A DNA stretch of 59,142 nt, from the NCBI RefSeq assembly GCF_003719305.1, contig NZ_RARC01000040.1, positions 1 through 59,142 on the forward strand, read 5' to 3'. A program made the position numbers and the translations under genes. The notes under the pieces were generated by a model that saw only the letters and a program-made list of their open reading frames with translations, ran no database searches and was not told where the DNA came from. Every line of letters starts with the position of its first letter. Within the stretch, counting starts at the first letter, position 1. Shown here one piece after another: positions 49,573 to 57,851 of the stretch. Source of the DNA: Mycolicibacterium stellerae. Its GTDB lineage: Bacteria; Actinomycetota; Actinomycetes; Mycobacteriales; Mycobacteriaceae.

Positions 49573-50208
49573 ATGCCGCATACCGCGAGCAGGGGGCCGG
49601 GGCGTCCACCAGCAGCGAAGGCCGCCGAAACGCGTGAGCGCATTTTGCGTGCCGCTCGCGAAGTGTTCAGCGAACTCGGCTATGACGCTGCCACTTTTCA
49701 GGCGATCGCCATCCGTGCGGATCTGACGCGCCCGGCGATCAACCATTATTTTGCGAGCAAACGGTTGCTGTACCGGGAAGTAGTCGAGCAGACAAATGCT
49801 TTGGTGGTTAGCACGGGCATGGCGAAGGCCCAGGGCCAGACCAGCTTGCTCGGCCGGCTGTCGGCGTTCTTCTCCGCGGCGATGCAGGCCGACAGCGAGG
49901 ACCGTTCGGCGGCAGCGTTTCTGGTGACCTCGGTGCTGGAGGGTCAGCGCCACCCCGAACTGCGCAGCGACGAGCAGGACTCGATGCGCAACTCACGTGG
50001 CTTCGTCTCCTGGGCTGTCAACGACGCGATCGAGAAGGGCGAGCTGACGACGGACACCGACGTTCCGCAACTCGTCGAGATGCTCGTCGCGGTGATGTGG
50101 GGAATGGGCTTCTACGCGGGTTATGTCGGCTCGCACAATCAGCTCGAATCCATCGTCGAGAAGCTGGAATTGCTGCTGGCCAACAAGCTGTGGAAGCTGG
50201 CCGAGTAA
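49573..50208 (+). CDS. TetR-family transcriptional regulator
   Basis: 211 residues from ATG 49573. The N-terminus GPGRPPAAKAAETRERILRA with AREVFSELGYDAATFQAIAI and LTRPAINHYFASKRLLYREV is a classical TetR HTH. The C-terminal domain (SAAAFLVTSVLEGQRHPELR) matches TetR_C types found next to methyltransferase genes. It is followed in the same direction by two SAM methyltransferases, as in the TetR-MTase-MTase-ALDH-SDR-quinone reductase order I recall for Rv0144-Rv0149. Confidence 0.88.
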   Translation: MPHTASRGPGRPPAAKAAETRERILRAAREVFSELGYDAATFQAIAIRADLTRPAINHYFASKRLLYREVVEQTNALVVSTGMAKAQGQTSLLGRLSAFFSAAMQADSEDRSAAAFLVTSVLEGQRHPELRSDEQDSMRNSRGFVSWAVNDAIEKGELTTDTDVPQLVEMLVAVMWGMGFYAGYVGSHNQLESIVEKLELLLANKLWKLAE

Positions 50209-50241
50209 GTCTCTTTCTGACAATCTGCTGTGTGACCTGGG

Positions 50242-50269
50242 GTGACATCTGCCACTAGGCATATAGATA
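50242..50269 (+). promoter_or_regulatory. Candidate promoter of the methyltransferase operon
   Basis: GTGACA (50242-50247, five of six to TTGACA) and TAGATA (50264-50269), spacing 16 bp, lie 19 bp before the ATG at 50289. The -10 match is modest. Confidence 0.35.
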
Positions 50270-50288
50270 AGCTAAGTTGTTTAGTAGC

Positions 50289-51260
50289 ATGGCTTACGAA
50301 ATGACTGATTTGCATGAAGCACCCTCGATTCGCGCCGACGGCGACAGCTGGGACATCACCGAAAGCGTTGGGGCGACCGCACTCGGCGTCGCCGCAGCCC
50401 GTGCCGTCGAGACCGCACGTGAAGACGCCCTGATCCGCGACGACTACGCCTATCTGCTCGTCGCGTCGGCCGGTCCGCAATGGGCCCAGATGGCCAGCAG
50501 CGACCCCGCCTGGATCGCCAACGACGACGAGTTCCGCGCGTTGCACGAGATGTCTCGCGACTACCAGGCCGTGCGCACCCACTACTTCGATGACTATTTC
50601 CTTGCCGCGATGCGGGCAGGCATCCGGCAGGTGGTGATCCTGGCCGCTGGCCTGGACTCCCGCGCCTATCGGCTGGACTGGCCTGCGGGCACGACGGTGT
50701 TCGAGATCGACCAGCCCAAGGTGCTGGAGTACAAGACGTCGACGCTGGACGCGCACGGGGCGCAGCCGCGGGCGCACCGGATCCCGGTGGCGGTCGATCT
50801 GCGCGACGACTGGCCCGCGGCGCTGGCCGATGCGGGCTTCGACGCCTCGCAGCCGACCGCATGGCTGGCCGAAGGGCTGCTGCCGTATCTGCCGCCCGAC
50901 GCGCAGGATCGGCTCTTCGACCTCGTCACCGCGCACAGCGCCGCAGGCAGCCGGATCGCCGTCGAGTCGTTCAGCATGGATCTGTCGGAGCAAGCCGAGG
51001 AGCACAGGATCGCCCGCCGTGAGCGCACCGCGCGGATGCGGAAACGATCCGGGATAGACATCGACGTCGACACGTTGACCTACGCCGATGGCAACAGGGC
51101 GGACGCAGGCAGCTGGCTGGCCGACCACGGCTGGCGTGTCGACGCCGTGCCAAGCGAGGTCGACATGACCCGGCTGGGCAGGCCGGCGCCGGACTACGAG
51201 GCCGAAGAAATCGCCTCGAGCGTGCTGTTGAACGCCGAACTGGCCGAGGAGACCCGATGA
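50289..51260 (+). CDS. Class I SAM-dependent methyltransferase (TIGR00027 / leucine carboxyl MTase-like)
   Basis: 323 residues of the large mycobacterial S-adenosylmethionine methyltransferase family. It carries DITESVGATALGVAAARAVE, YQAVRTHYFDDYFLAAMRAGIRQVVILAAGLDSRAYRL with the SAM-binding loop, TTVFEIDQPKVLEYK, and AWLAEGLLPYLPPDAQD. ATG 50289 is preferred over the TTG at 50277. The substrate is not known. Its TGA overlaps the next ATG (ATGA). Confidence 0.9.
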   Translation: MAYEMTDLHEAPSIRADGDSWDITESVGATALGVAAARAVETAREDALIRDDYAYLLVASAGPQWAQMASSDPAWIANDDEFRALHEMSRDYQAVRTHYFDDYFLAAMRAGIRQVVILAAGLDSRAYRLDWPAGTTVFEIDQPKVLEYKTSTLDAHGAQPRAHRIPVAVDLRDDWPAALADAGFDASQPTAWLAEGLLPYLPPDAQDRLFDLVTAHSAAGSRIAVESFSMDLSEQAEEHRIARRERTARMRKRSGIDIDVDTLTYADGNRADAGSWLADHGWRVDAVPSEVDMTRLGRPAPDYEAEEIASSVLLNAELAEETR

Positions 51261-52189
51261 GCTCGCTGCGCACCCACGACGACACCTGGGACATCGCCAG
51301 CAGCGTCGGCACCACAGCGGTGATGGTGGCGTCCGCGCGCGCCGCCGAGACCGCGCGCGACGACGCGCTGATCACCGATCCGTACGCCGCGGTGCTCGTC
51401 GAGGGGGCGGGCACCGGTCCATGGACGACGATGCTCGACGAGAAGGTCGTCGAGAAAGCGGCGGCCATCGACCCCGAGGTCGCCGCCATCTTCCGGCACA
51501 TGCGCAACTACCAGGCGGTGCGGACGCATTTCTTCGACGAGCATTTCGCCAAGGCCGCGGCGGCCGGTATCCGGCAAATCGTCATCCTGGCCTCCGGCCT
51601 GGATTCGCGGGCGTACCGCATCGAGTGGCCCGAGGGCACCACGGTGTTCGAAATCGACCAGCCCAAGGTGCTGCAGTACAAGGCCGAGACGCTGGCGGAC
51701 AACGACGTGAAGCCCAGGGTGACGCTGCACCAGGTGCCGGTGGATCTGCGGTATGACTGGCCGACGGCGCTGCGCGAGAACGGCTTTGATCCCGACCAAC
51801 CCACCGCGTGGCTGGCCGAGGGCCTGCTGATGTATCTGCCTGCCGACGCGCAGGACCGGCTCTTCGAGCTCATCACCGAGCTCAGTGCGCCGGGGAGCCG
51901 GGTCGCCGCCGAGGCCGTCGGTGTCCGGTCCGACGAGCGGCGCGCGGAGATGCAGGAGCGGTTCGAGAAGATCGCCGACGAACTCGGCATCGAGCGCGAG
52001 TTCGACGTGGCGGAGTTGATGTACAACGACCCGGACCGCGCGAACGTGGCCGACTGGCTGAATGCGCACGGCTGGCGTGCCGATAGCGTGCCCTCGCAGG
52101 ACGAAATGCGGCGGCTCGGCCGGTTGGTCGATCTGCAGAATGCCGACGACGACGCCTTCGCCACCTTCACCACCGCCGAGCGGCTCTGA
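51257..52189 (+). CDS. Class I SAM-dependent methyltransferase (TIGR00027), paralogue of its neighbour
   Basis: 310 residues, clearly similar to the preceding gene along the whole length. Shared blocks include DTWDIASSVGTTAVMVASARAAE, NYQAVRTHFFDEHF, QIVILASGLDSRAYRIEWP, TTVFEIDQPKVLQYK and AWLAEGLLMYLPADAQD. Tandem duplication is the likely origin. It ends before a structured inverted-repeat element at 52196. Confidence 0.91.
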   Translation: MSSLRTHDDTWDIASSVGTTAVMVASARAAETARDDALITDPYAAVLVEGAGTGPWTTMLDEKVVEKAAAIDPEVAAIFRHMRNYQAVRTHFFDEHFAKAAAAGIRQIVILASGLDSRAYRIEWPEGTTVFEIDQPKVLQYKAETLADNDVKPRVTLHQVPVDLRYDWPTALRENGFDPDQPTAWLAEGLLMYLPADAQDRLFELITELSAPGSRVAAEAVGVRSDERRAEMQERFEKIADELGIEREFDVAELMYNDPDRANVADWLNAHGWRADSVPSQDEMRRLGRLVDLQNADDDAFATFTTAERL

Positions 52190-52195
52190 CCCTCG

Positions 52196-52259
52196 CACCG
52201 CGAGCGTGTCTGCACACGACACGCCGCCTAATGACGTGCAACTGTGCACGCTCGCGGTG
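52196..52259. repeat. 13-bp perfect inverted repeat with nested hairpins
   Basis: CACCGCGAGCGTG (52196-52208) and CACGCTCGCGGTG (52247-52259) are perfect complements. The loop holds two further pairings, GTGTC/GACAC and CGTGCA-actg-TGCACG. It stands between the methyltransferase pair and the aldehyde dehydrogenase, and could be a terminator or a dispersed palindromic repeat. Confidence 0.65.
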
Positions 52260-52357
52260 GAGGAGCTACGCCCTTCTTGACGGCCCAACCGGTTGGTTAG
52301 GATCGGGCGCAGTGAGGGTAAGGCATCTCTTGCCCTCGGTCAGGAAGGACCTCCACC

Positions 52358-53776
52358 ATGACCACCGATTCGATTTCCCAAGCCACGCCGGCAGTACCCG
52401 CGCCGGTGGCGCCCAACATCCCCGAGACCGTCGCCCGGCTGCGCGCGACCTTCGCCAGCGGCCGCACCCGCAGCGTCGAGTGGCGTAAGCAGCAGCTCAA
52501 GGCGCTGGGAGCGATGGTCAGCGAGAACGAGGCCGCCATCGCCGCCGCGCTGGAGCAGGACCTCGGCCGCAAACCGTTTGAGGCGTGGCTTGCCGACATC
52601 GCCCCGACGGTCGGCGAGGCCAAGGATGCACAGCGCAACGTCCGTAAGTGGATGCGACGCAAATACCGCCTTCTCGAGATGTCGCAGCTACCCGGCCGTG
52701 GCTGGATCGAATACGAGCCGTACGGCACCGTTCTCGTCATCGGCGCGTGGAATTTCCCCATCGTGTTGACGCTGGGACCCGCCGTCGCCGCCATCGCAGC
52801 GGGGAACACCGTGGTGCTCAAACCGTCCGAGGTCGCGCCGGCGTCGTCGGCGGTGATGGCCGAGCTGGTGGGTAAGTATCTGGACAACGACGCGATCGCG
52901 GTGATCGAGGGTGACGGCGCAGTGAGCCAGGAGCTGATCGCGCAGGGCTTCGACCGGCTTTTGTTCACCGGCGGCACCGAGGTCGGCCGCCGGGTGTACG
53001 AGGGCGCGGCCAGCCATCTGACGCCGGTGACCTTGGAGCTGGGCGGTAAGAGCCCGGTCATCGTCGCCGAGGACGCCGACATCAACGTGGCAGCCAAGCG
53101 GATCGTATGGACCAAGCTGATCAACTCGGGACAGATCTGCATCGCGCCGGACTACGCCCTCGTCGACGCGAAGGTCCGCGACCAGTTCGTGGACAAGATC
53201 AAAGACGCCGTCACGGCATTCGAGGCCGACAACCCTGGCGGTAAGCGCATCGTCAATCAGCGCCACTTCGACCGGCTGACCGCCGCGATCGCCGCGACGA
53301 AGGGCACCATCGCGATCGGCGGCGGCTCGGACGCGGCATCCATCTCCATCCAGCCGACGGTTGTCGTCGACCCCGATCCGAACGAGCCATTGATGACCGA
53401 CGAGATCTTCGGGCCGATCCTGCCGATCGTGACCGTCGAAAACCTCGACGGTGCAATCGATTTCGTCAACGCACGGCCGAAGCCGCTGGCGGCCTATCTG
53501 TTCACCAAGGCCAAGAGCATCCGGGAACGCGTGATCAAGGAAGTCTCGGCGGGCGGCATGGTCGTCAACCATCTGCTGTTCCAATTCGCGAGCAACAAGC
53601 TGCCGTTCGGCGGCGTCGGCCCGTCCGGCATGGGTGCCTATCACGGCAAGTTCGGCTTCGAGGAGTTCAGCCACAAGAAGTCGGTGATGACCAAGCCGAC
53701 CCGACCCGACGCGATGAGCTTCATGTATCCCCCGTATACAGAGACGGCGAAGAAGCTGGCGCGCAAGCTGATCTGA
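52358..53776 (+). CDS. Aldehyde dehydrogenase
   Basis: 472 residues of the class 3-like ALDH group (shorter N-terminus, C-terminal hydrophobic tail). The catalytic Glu227 is in VTLELGGKSP and Cys261 in NSGQICIAP; NAD-binding residues are in LLFTGGTEVGR, and NFPIVLTLGP sits at the entrance. It oxidises aldehydes with NAD(P)+. AAGGAC upstream and a 35-bp gap to the next SDR suggest an operon with it. It corresponds in position to Rv0147 as I recall. Confidence 0.93.
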   Translation: MTTDSISQATPAVPAPVAPNIPETVARLRATFASGRTRSVEWRKQQLKALGAMVSENEAAIAAALEQDLGRKPFEAWLADIAPTVGEAKDAQRNVRKWMRRKYRLLEMSQLPGRGWIEYEPYGTVLVIGAWNFPIVLTLGPAVAAIAAGNTVVLKPSEVAPASSAVMAELVGKYLDNDAIAVIEGDGAVSQELIAQGFDRLLFTGGTEVGRRVYEGAASHLTPVTLELGGKSPVIVAEDADINVAAKRIVWTKLINSGQICIAPDYALVDAKVRDQFVDKIKDAVTAFEADNPGGKRIVNQRHFDRLTAAIAATKGTIAIGGGSDAASISIQPTVVVDPDPNEPLMTDEIFGPILPIVTVENLDGAIDFVNARPKPLAAYLFTKAKSIRERVIKEVSAGGMVVNHLLFQFASNKLPFGGVGPSGMGAYHGKFGFEEFSHKKSVMTKPTRPDAMSFMYPPYTETAKKLARKLI

Positions 53777-53811
53777 CACCGCGCCCGCGCTAAACAACGA
53801 GAGGAACACCA

Positions 53812-54678
53812 GTGCCAGGAGTTCAGGATCGCGTCATCGTCGTCACCGGAGCCGGCGGCGGACTGGGGCGCGAGTACGCGCTGACGCTCGCCAAGGAGGG
53901 TGCCAGCGTCGTCGTGAACGACCTCGGTGGTGCGCGCGACGGGACGGGCGCCGGTCACAACATGGCCGACGAGGTGGTCAACGAGATCAAGGCCGCGGGC
54001 GGTCGTGCCGTGGCCAACTACGACTCCGTGGCCGAAGCCGATGGCGCCGCCAACATCATCAAGACCGCCGTCGACGAGTTCGGCAAGGTCGACGGCGTGG
54101 TGAGCAACGCGGGCATCCTGCGCGACGGCACGTTCCACAAGATGGAGTTCGCGTCGTGGGACGCGGTGCTGAAGGTGCACCTGTACGGCGGCTACAACGT
54201 GATCCGCGCCGCGTGGCCGCACTTTCGCGAGCAGAGCTACGGGCGGGTCGTCGTCGCGACGTCGACCAGCGGGCTGTTCGGCAACTTCGGGCAGGCCAAC
54301 TACGGCGCCGCAAAGCTCGGTCTGGTCGGCCTGATCAACACGCTGGCCCAAGAGGGCGCCAAGTACAACATCAAGACCAACGCCGTCGCGCCGATCGCGG
54401 CCACCAGGATGACGCAGGACATCCTGCCGCCCGAGGTGTTCGAGAAGCTCACCCCGGAGTACGTCGCACCTGTGGTGGCCTATCTGATGAGCGAGGAAAA
54501 CCAGGAAAGCGCAGCGGTTTTCATCGTCGGCGGGGGCAAGGTGCAGCGCGCGGCGCTGTTCCAGAACGAGGGCGCGACGTTCTCCGACGGTGTGCCTTCG
54601 GTCGACGACATCGCCGCCAAGTGGGGCGAGATCACCGACCTGTCGGCGGCGCAGCGGGCCACGTTCAGCCTCGGCTGA
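53812..54678 (+). CDS. SDR family dehydrogenase, MFE-2 hydroxyacyl-CoA dehydrogenase-like
   Basis: 288-residue SDR. The cofactor motif is TGAGGGLGREYALTLAKEGA, then VVVNDLGG, a start typical of the 3-hydroxyacyl-CoA dehydrogenase part of MFE-2. The active site is Tyr164 and Lys168 in NYGAAK, with NAG at 99-101. It probably oxidises a beta-hydroxyacyl-CoA or a related alcohol. It starts at GTG; its downstream neighbour is a quinone reductase, as in Rv0148-Rv0149. Confidence 0.9.
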   Translation: MPGVQDRVIVVTGAGGGLGREYALTLAKEGASVVVNDLGGARDGTGAGHNMADEVVNEIKAAGGRAVANYDSVAEADGAANIIKTAVDEFGKVDGVVSNAGILRDGTFHKMEFASWDAVLKVHLYGGYNVIRAAWPHFREQSYGRVVVATSTSGLFGNFGQANYGAAKLGLVGLINTLAQEGAKYNIKTNAVAPIAATRMTQDILPPEVFEKLTPEYVAPVVAYLMSEENQESAAVFIVGGGKVQRAALFQNEGATFSDGVPSVDDIAAKWGEITDLSAAQRATFSLG

Positions 54679-54688
54679 TCGCCGTCGC

Positions 54689-55654
54689 ATGAAAGCACTT
54701 GTCGCACGGGAGCTTTCCGGCCCGGCAGGGCTGGACTACACCGAGGTCGACGATGTGGGCGGTGACGACGCGGTCGTCGTCGACGTCGGCGCGGCCGGGG
54801 TCAGCTTCCCCGACCTGCTGCTTCTGCGCGGCGAATACCAGATGCGGCTCGAGCCGCCGTTCGTCCCCGGCATGGAAGTCGCCGGGGTGGTTCGGTCGGC
54901 GCCATACGAGTCCGAATTCAAGCCGGGACAACGGGTCACGGCGCTGTCGATGCTCGGCGGCTGGGCCGAACAGGTGGCGGTGCCGCCGGGCAACCTGACG
55001 CTCACCCCGGACGGCCTCGACGACGCCGAGGCCGTCGCGCTGCTGGGCAACTACCAGACCATGTATTTCGCGCTGGCCAAACGCGGCGCCCTTCGCCATG
55101 GCGAGACCGTGCTGGTGCTCGGGTCAGCCGGTGGCGTCGGGACGGCGGCCGTGCAGATCGCAAAGGCTTTGGGCGCCAAGGTGATCGCCATGGTGCACCG
55201 GCCGAAGGCCCGCGCGTTCGTGGAGTCGTTGGGCGCCGACGTCGTGCTGCCGCTGACCGACGGCTGGCTACAGGCGGTGAAGGATCACACCGACGGCCGC
55301 GGCGTCGACCTCGTCGTCGACCCCATCGGCGGCGACGCCTTCGATGACGCGGTCCGCGCGCTCGACACCGAGGGCCGGTTGCTGGTGATCGGCTTTGCGG
55401 CAGGCGGCATTCCGACGGTCAAGGTGAACCGGCTGCTGCTGCGCAACGTCAGCGTCATCGGCGTCGGATACGGCGAGTACGTCAACCGCAAGCCGGGATC
55501 GCAGTCGGTGTTCGAGTTCGGGGTCGCCCAACTGGTCAAAGCGGGGCTGCGGCCGCCGCCACCGATCAGGTATCCGCTCGCCGAGGGCGGGGCGGCGTTG
55601 CAGAGCCTCGCTGACGGGGGCGTGCTTGGCAAGGTCGTGCTGGAGCCGAAATGA
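54689..55654 (+). CDS. NADPH:quinone oxidoreductase (zeta-crystallin-like MDR)
   Basis: 321 residues of the zinc-free medium-chain dehydrogenase family. MKALVARELSGPAGL is the family start. FPDLLLLRGEYQ, PFVPGMEVAGVV, VLVLGSAGGVGTAAVQIAKALGA (NADPH site) and VDLVVDPIGGDAFDDAVRAL complete the fold. It is ten bases after the SDR, and its TGA overlaps the HAD gene's ATG (ATGA). Confidence 0.92.
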   Translation: MKALVARELSGPAGLDYTEVDDVGGDDAVVVDVGAAGVSFPDLLLLRGEYQMRLEPPFVPGMEVAGVVRSAPYESEFKPGQRVTALSMLGGWAEQVAVPPGNLTLTPDGLDDAEAVALLGNYQTMYFALAKRGALRHGETVLVLGSAGGVGTAAVQIAKALGAKVIAMVHRPKARAFVESLGADVVLPLTDGWLQAVKDHTDGRGVDLVVDPIGGDAFDDAVRALDTEGRLLVIGFAAGGIPTVKVNRLLLRNVSVIGVGYGEYVNRKPGSQSVFEFGVAQLVKAGLRPPPPIRYPLAEGGAALQSLADGGVLGKVVLEPK

Positions 55655-56355
55655 GTCCGAAAGCGCTCGCGTTCGACGTGTTCGGCACCGTCGTCGACTG
55701 GCGCTCCAGCATCATTGCCGAGCTCGAGGAGTTCGGCAGCGTGCACGGCGTGGACGCGGACTGGTCGGCGATGGCCGACGGCTGGCGCTCCGGTTACGCC
55801 CCCGCGATGGACCGGGTGCGTCGCGGGGAGCTGCCGTGGACGCGCATCGACGACCTGCACCGGATGATCCTGGACGAGCTGCTCGCGGCGGCGGGCATCA
55901 CGTCGATCGCCGACGACGACGTCGACCGCCTCAACCGCGCGTGGCACCGGCTCGACCCGTGGCCAGACAGCGTGGCCGGCCTCACGCGGCTCAAGAAGCG
56001 GTTCGTCATCACGACACTGTCGAACGGGAACGTCTCGCTGCTCACCAACATGGCCAAGCGCGCGGGGCTGCCGTGGGACTGCGTGATCTCCGCCGAGCTG
56101 TTCGGCCACTACAAGCCCGACCCTGAGGCGTATCTCGGCTGCGCCGACCTGCTCGGTGTGCGACCGGATGAGCTGATGCTGGTCGCCGCCCATCCCGGCG
56201 ATCTGCGTGCCGCGCGGGACGTCGGCCTGAAGACCGGCTACGTCGCGCGGCCGCTGGAAAACGGGCCCAATCAGCCGCCTCAGAGGTATCGAGACGGCGA
56301 ATTCGACTTCACGGCAACGGATTTTATCGACCTCGCCGGCCAGCTTGGCGTCTGA
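55651..56355 (+). CDS. HAD-superfamily haloacid dehalogenase-type hydrolase
   Basis: 234 residues of the HAD type II (2-haloacid dehalogenase) group. The nucleophile is Asp9 in FDVFGTVVDW; ITTLSNGNVSLLTNMAKRAGL holds the T/S motif and Asn, the lysine lies in FGHYKPDPEAYL, and the acidic motif is VAAHPGDLRAA. It could dehalogenate short 2-halo acids, but many of this group are phosphatases. Confidence 0.9.
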   Translation: MSPKALAFDVFGTVVDWRSSIIAELEEFGSVHGVDADWSAMADGWRSGYAPAMDRVRRGELPWTRIDDLHRMILDELLAAAGITSIADDDVDRLNRAWHRLDPWPDSVAGLTRLKKRFVITTLSNGNVSLLTNMAKRAGLPWDCVISAELFGHYKPDPEAYLGCADLLGVRPDELMLVAAHPGDLRAARDVGLKTGYVARPLENGPNQPPQRYRDGEFDFTATDFIDLAGQLGV

Positions 56356-56377
56356 ACATTCGGCGTAGCGTTAAGGG

Positions 56378-57121
56378 GTGACCGATCAAATGACTACCAT
56401 GCCACCCGCGCTGAGCAGGGCCATCGACCTGCTCGCCGACCCGCCCGCCGACCCCGACGTCACCAAGGGCTACCTCGACCTGCTCGCCGACGTCCCCGAA
56501 ACGGACGTCACCCCGAAGAACACCGGTGTCATCCAGGCGGCCTGGGCGTCCGGGCTCGGTTCGATGCTCTACGACAACGCACAGGCCTTCGCGCGCAAGC
56601 TGGTGAGCGCCTGGCAGCTGCCGATCGACTGGCTGGACATCCCGGCCGGTGGCGTCGCCCTCGACGTCGGCAGCGGGCCCGGCAACGTGACGGCATCACT
56701 GGCTCGCGCCGCGGGCGCCGACGGGCTGGCGCTCGGCGTCGACATCTCCGAGCCGATGCTGGCCCGCGCGGTCGAAGCCGAGGCCGGTCCCAACGTCGGC
56801 TTCCTGCGTGCGGACGCACAACAGCTGCCCTTCCGCGACGGCGTTTTCGACGCGGTCACCTCGCTCGCCGTACTGCAGTTGATCCCCGACCCGTCGGCCA
56901 CCATTGCGGAGATCGCGCGGGTGCTCAAGCCCGGCGGGCGCGTCGCGATCATGGTGCCCACGGCGGGCCGCGGCGGGGAAGTTCTCAAGTGGCTGCCCAA
57001 CGGCGGCGTGCACTTCTTCACCGAAGACGAGCTCGGCGACGCCTTCGAGGAGCTCGGCCTCGTCGGCGTGCGGACCAAGACGCTCGGCAACATCCAATGG
57101 GTGCGCGGCAGACGCCCCTGA
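56378..57121 (+). CDS. Class I SAM-dependent methyltransferase
   Basis: 247 residues from GTG. The methyltransferase_11 domain begins VALDVGSGPGNVTASLARA (SAM motif I), continues LGVDISEPMLARA and FLRADAQQLPFRDGVFDAVTSL, and ends with VLKPGGRVAIMVPTAGRG. The about 75 N-terminal residues form a helical cap. The substrate (a lipid or a quinone-like molecule) is unknown. It is 22 bp after the HAD gene. Confidence 0.88.
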   Translation: MTDQMTTMPPALSRAIDLLADPPADPDVTKGYLDLLADVPETDVTPKNTGVIQAAWASGLGSMLYDNAQAFARKLVSAWQLPIDWLDIPAGGVALDVGSGPGNVTASLARAAGADGLALGVDISEPMLARAVEAEAGPNVGFLRADAQQLPFRDGVFDAVTSLAVLQLIPDPSATIAEIARVLKPGGRVAIMVPTAGRGGEVLKWLPNGGVHFFTEDELGDAFEELGLVGVRTKTLGNIQWVRGRRP

Positions 57122-57312
57122 CGCCGACGCCGCCGTGCGAGGCGACGTGTGCTCGACGGCCCTATCGCTGATATCGACATGGTGGTCGTTGGTCGTGGCC
57201 GATTCGTGCTGATTGACAGCCCCGGTGTCGAAATGGGCGTTAGAGGCCGCAGGTACCTGATGGCGGGACAGGGGTTGCGCCGCCGGCGGCCGCGACCAAC
57301 TAGATTCGAGCC

Positions 57313-57798
57313 GTGAGCACCGGCGGCATCGTCCTCGTCGCACTGGTGATCGCCGTCGGGATCGTCGGCATCATCGTGCCGCTGCTGCCCGGCATCCTGC
57401 TGGTGTACGCCGCGATCCTGGTTTGGGCCGTCGTCGAGCACACCGTCACGTCGTGGGTGACGCTCGGCGTGGTGACGGTGCTGATCGGCGCCACCACCCT
57501 GGTGAAGTACATGTGGCCGATGAAGCGGATGCGCGCCGCAGACGTCGGCACGATGACGCTGCTGGCGGGTGCGGTGCTCGGCATCATCGGCTTCTTCGTG
57601 ATCCCGATCGTCGGCCTGGTGATCGGGTTCGTGCTCGGCGTGTATCTGGCCGAGTTGGCGAACCGCCGCGACCAGCGGGTCGCGTGGACGTCGACGAAGC
57701 ACGCGCTCAAGGGGGTGGCGCTGTCGGTCGGCGTCGAGTTGGCGGGCGCACTGCTGGCCACCTCGGTGTGGGCCGCCGCGGTAGTGATTTCGGCGTGA
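57313..57798 (+). CDS. DUF456 membrane protein
   Basis: 161 residues from GTG with four to five predicted membrane helices: GIVLVALVIAVGIVGIIVPLLPG (DUF456 signature), then TVLIGATTLVKYM, VGTMTLLAGAVLGIIGFFVI and ELAGALLATSVWAAAVV. The function is unknown. A 191-bp gap before it holds no gene I can support. It is 53 bp upstream of the LLM oxidoreductase. Confidence 0.82.
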   Translation: MSTGGIVLVALVIAVGIVGIIVPLLPGILLVYAAILVWAVVEHTVTSWVTLGVVTVLIGATTLVKYMWPMKRMRAADVGTMTLLAGAVLGIIGFFVIPIVGLVIGFVLGVYLAELANRRDQRVAWTSTKHALKGVALSVGVELAGALLATSVWAAAVVISA

Positions 57799-57851
57799 AT
57801 GGTTGCGCGCAGCGCTACCAAACACGCCGAAGGCGCGAGTAGCTTCCAGTA

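Noticed and set aside
57122..57312. Possible small gene in the 191-bp gap before the DUF456 gene
   Set aside because: Short frames exist but none has a Shine-Dalgarno or plausible composition.
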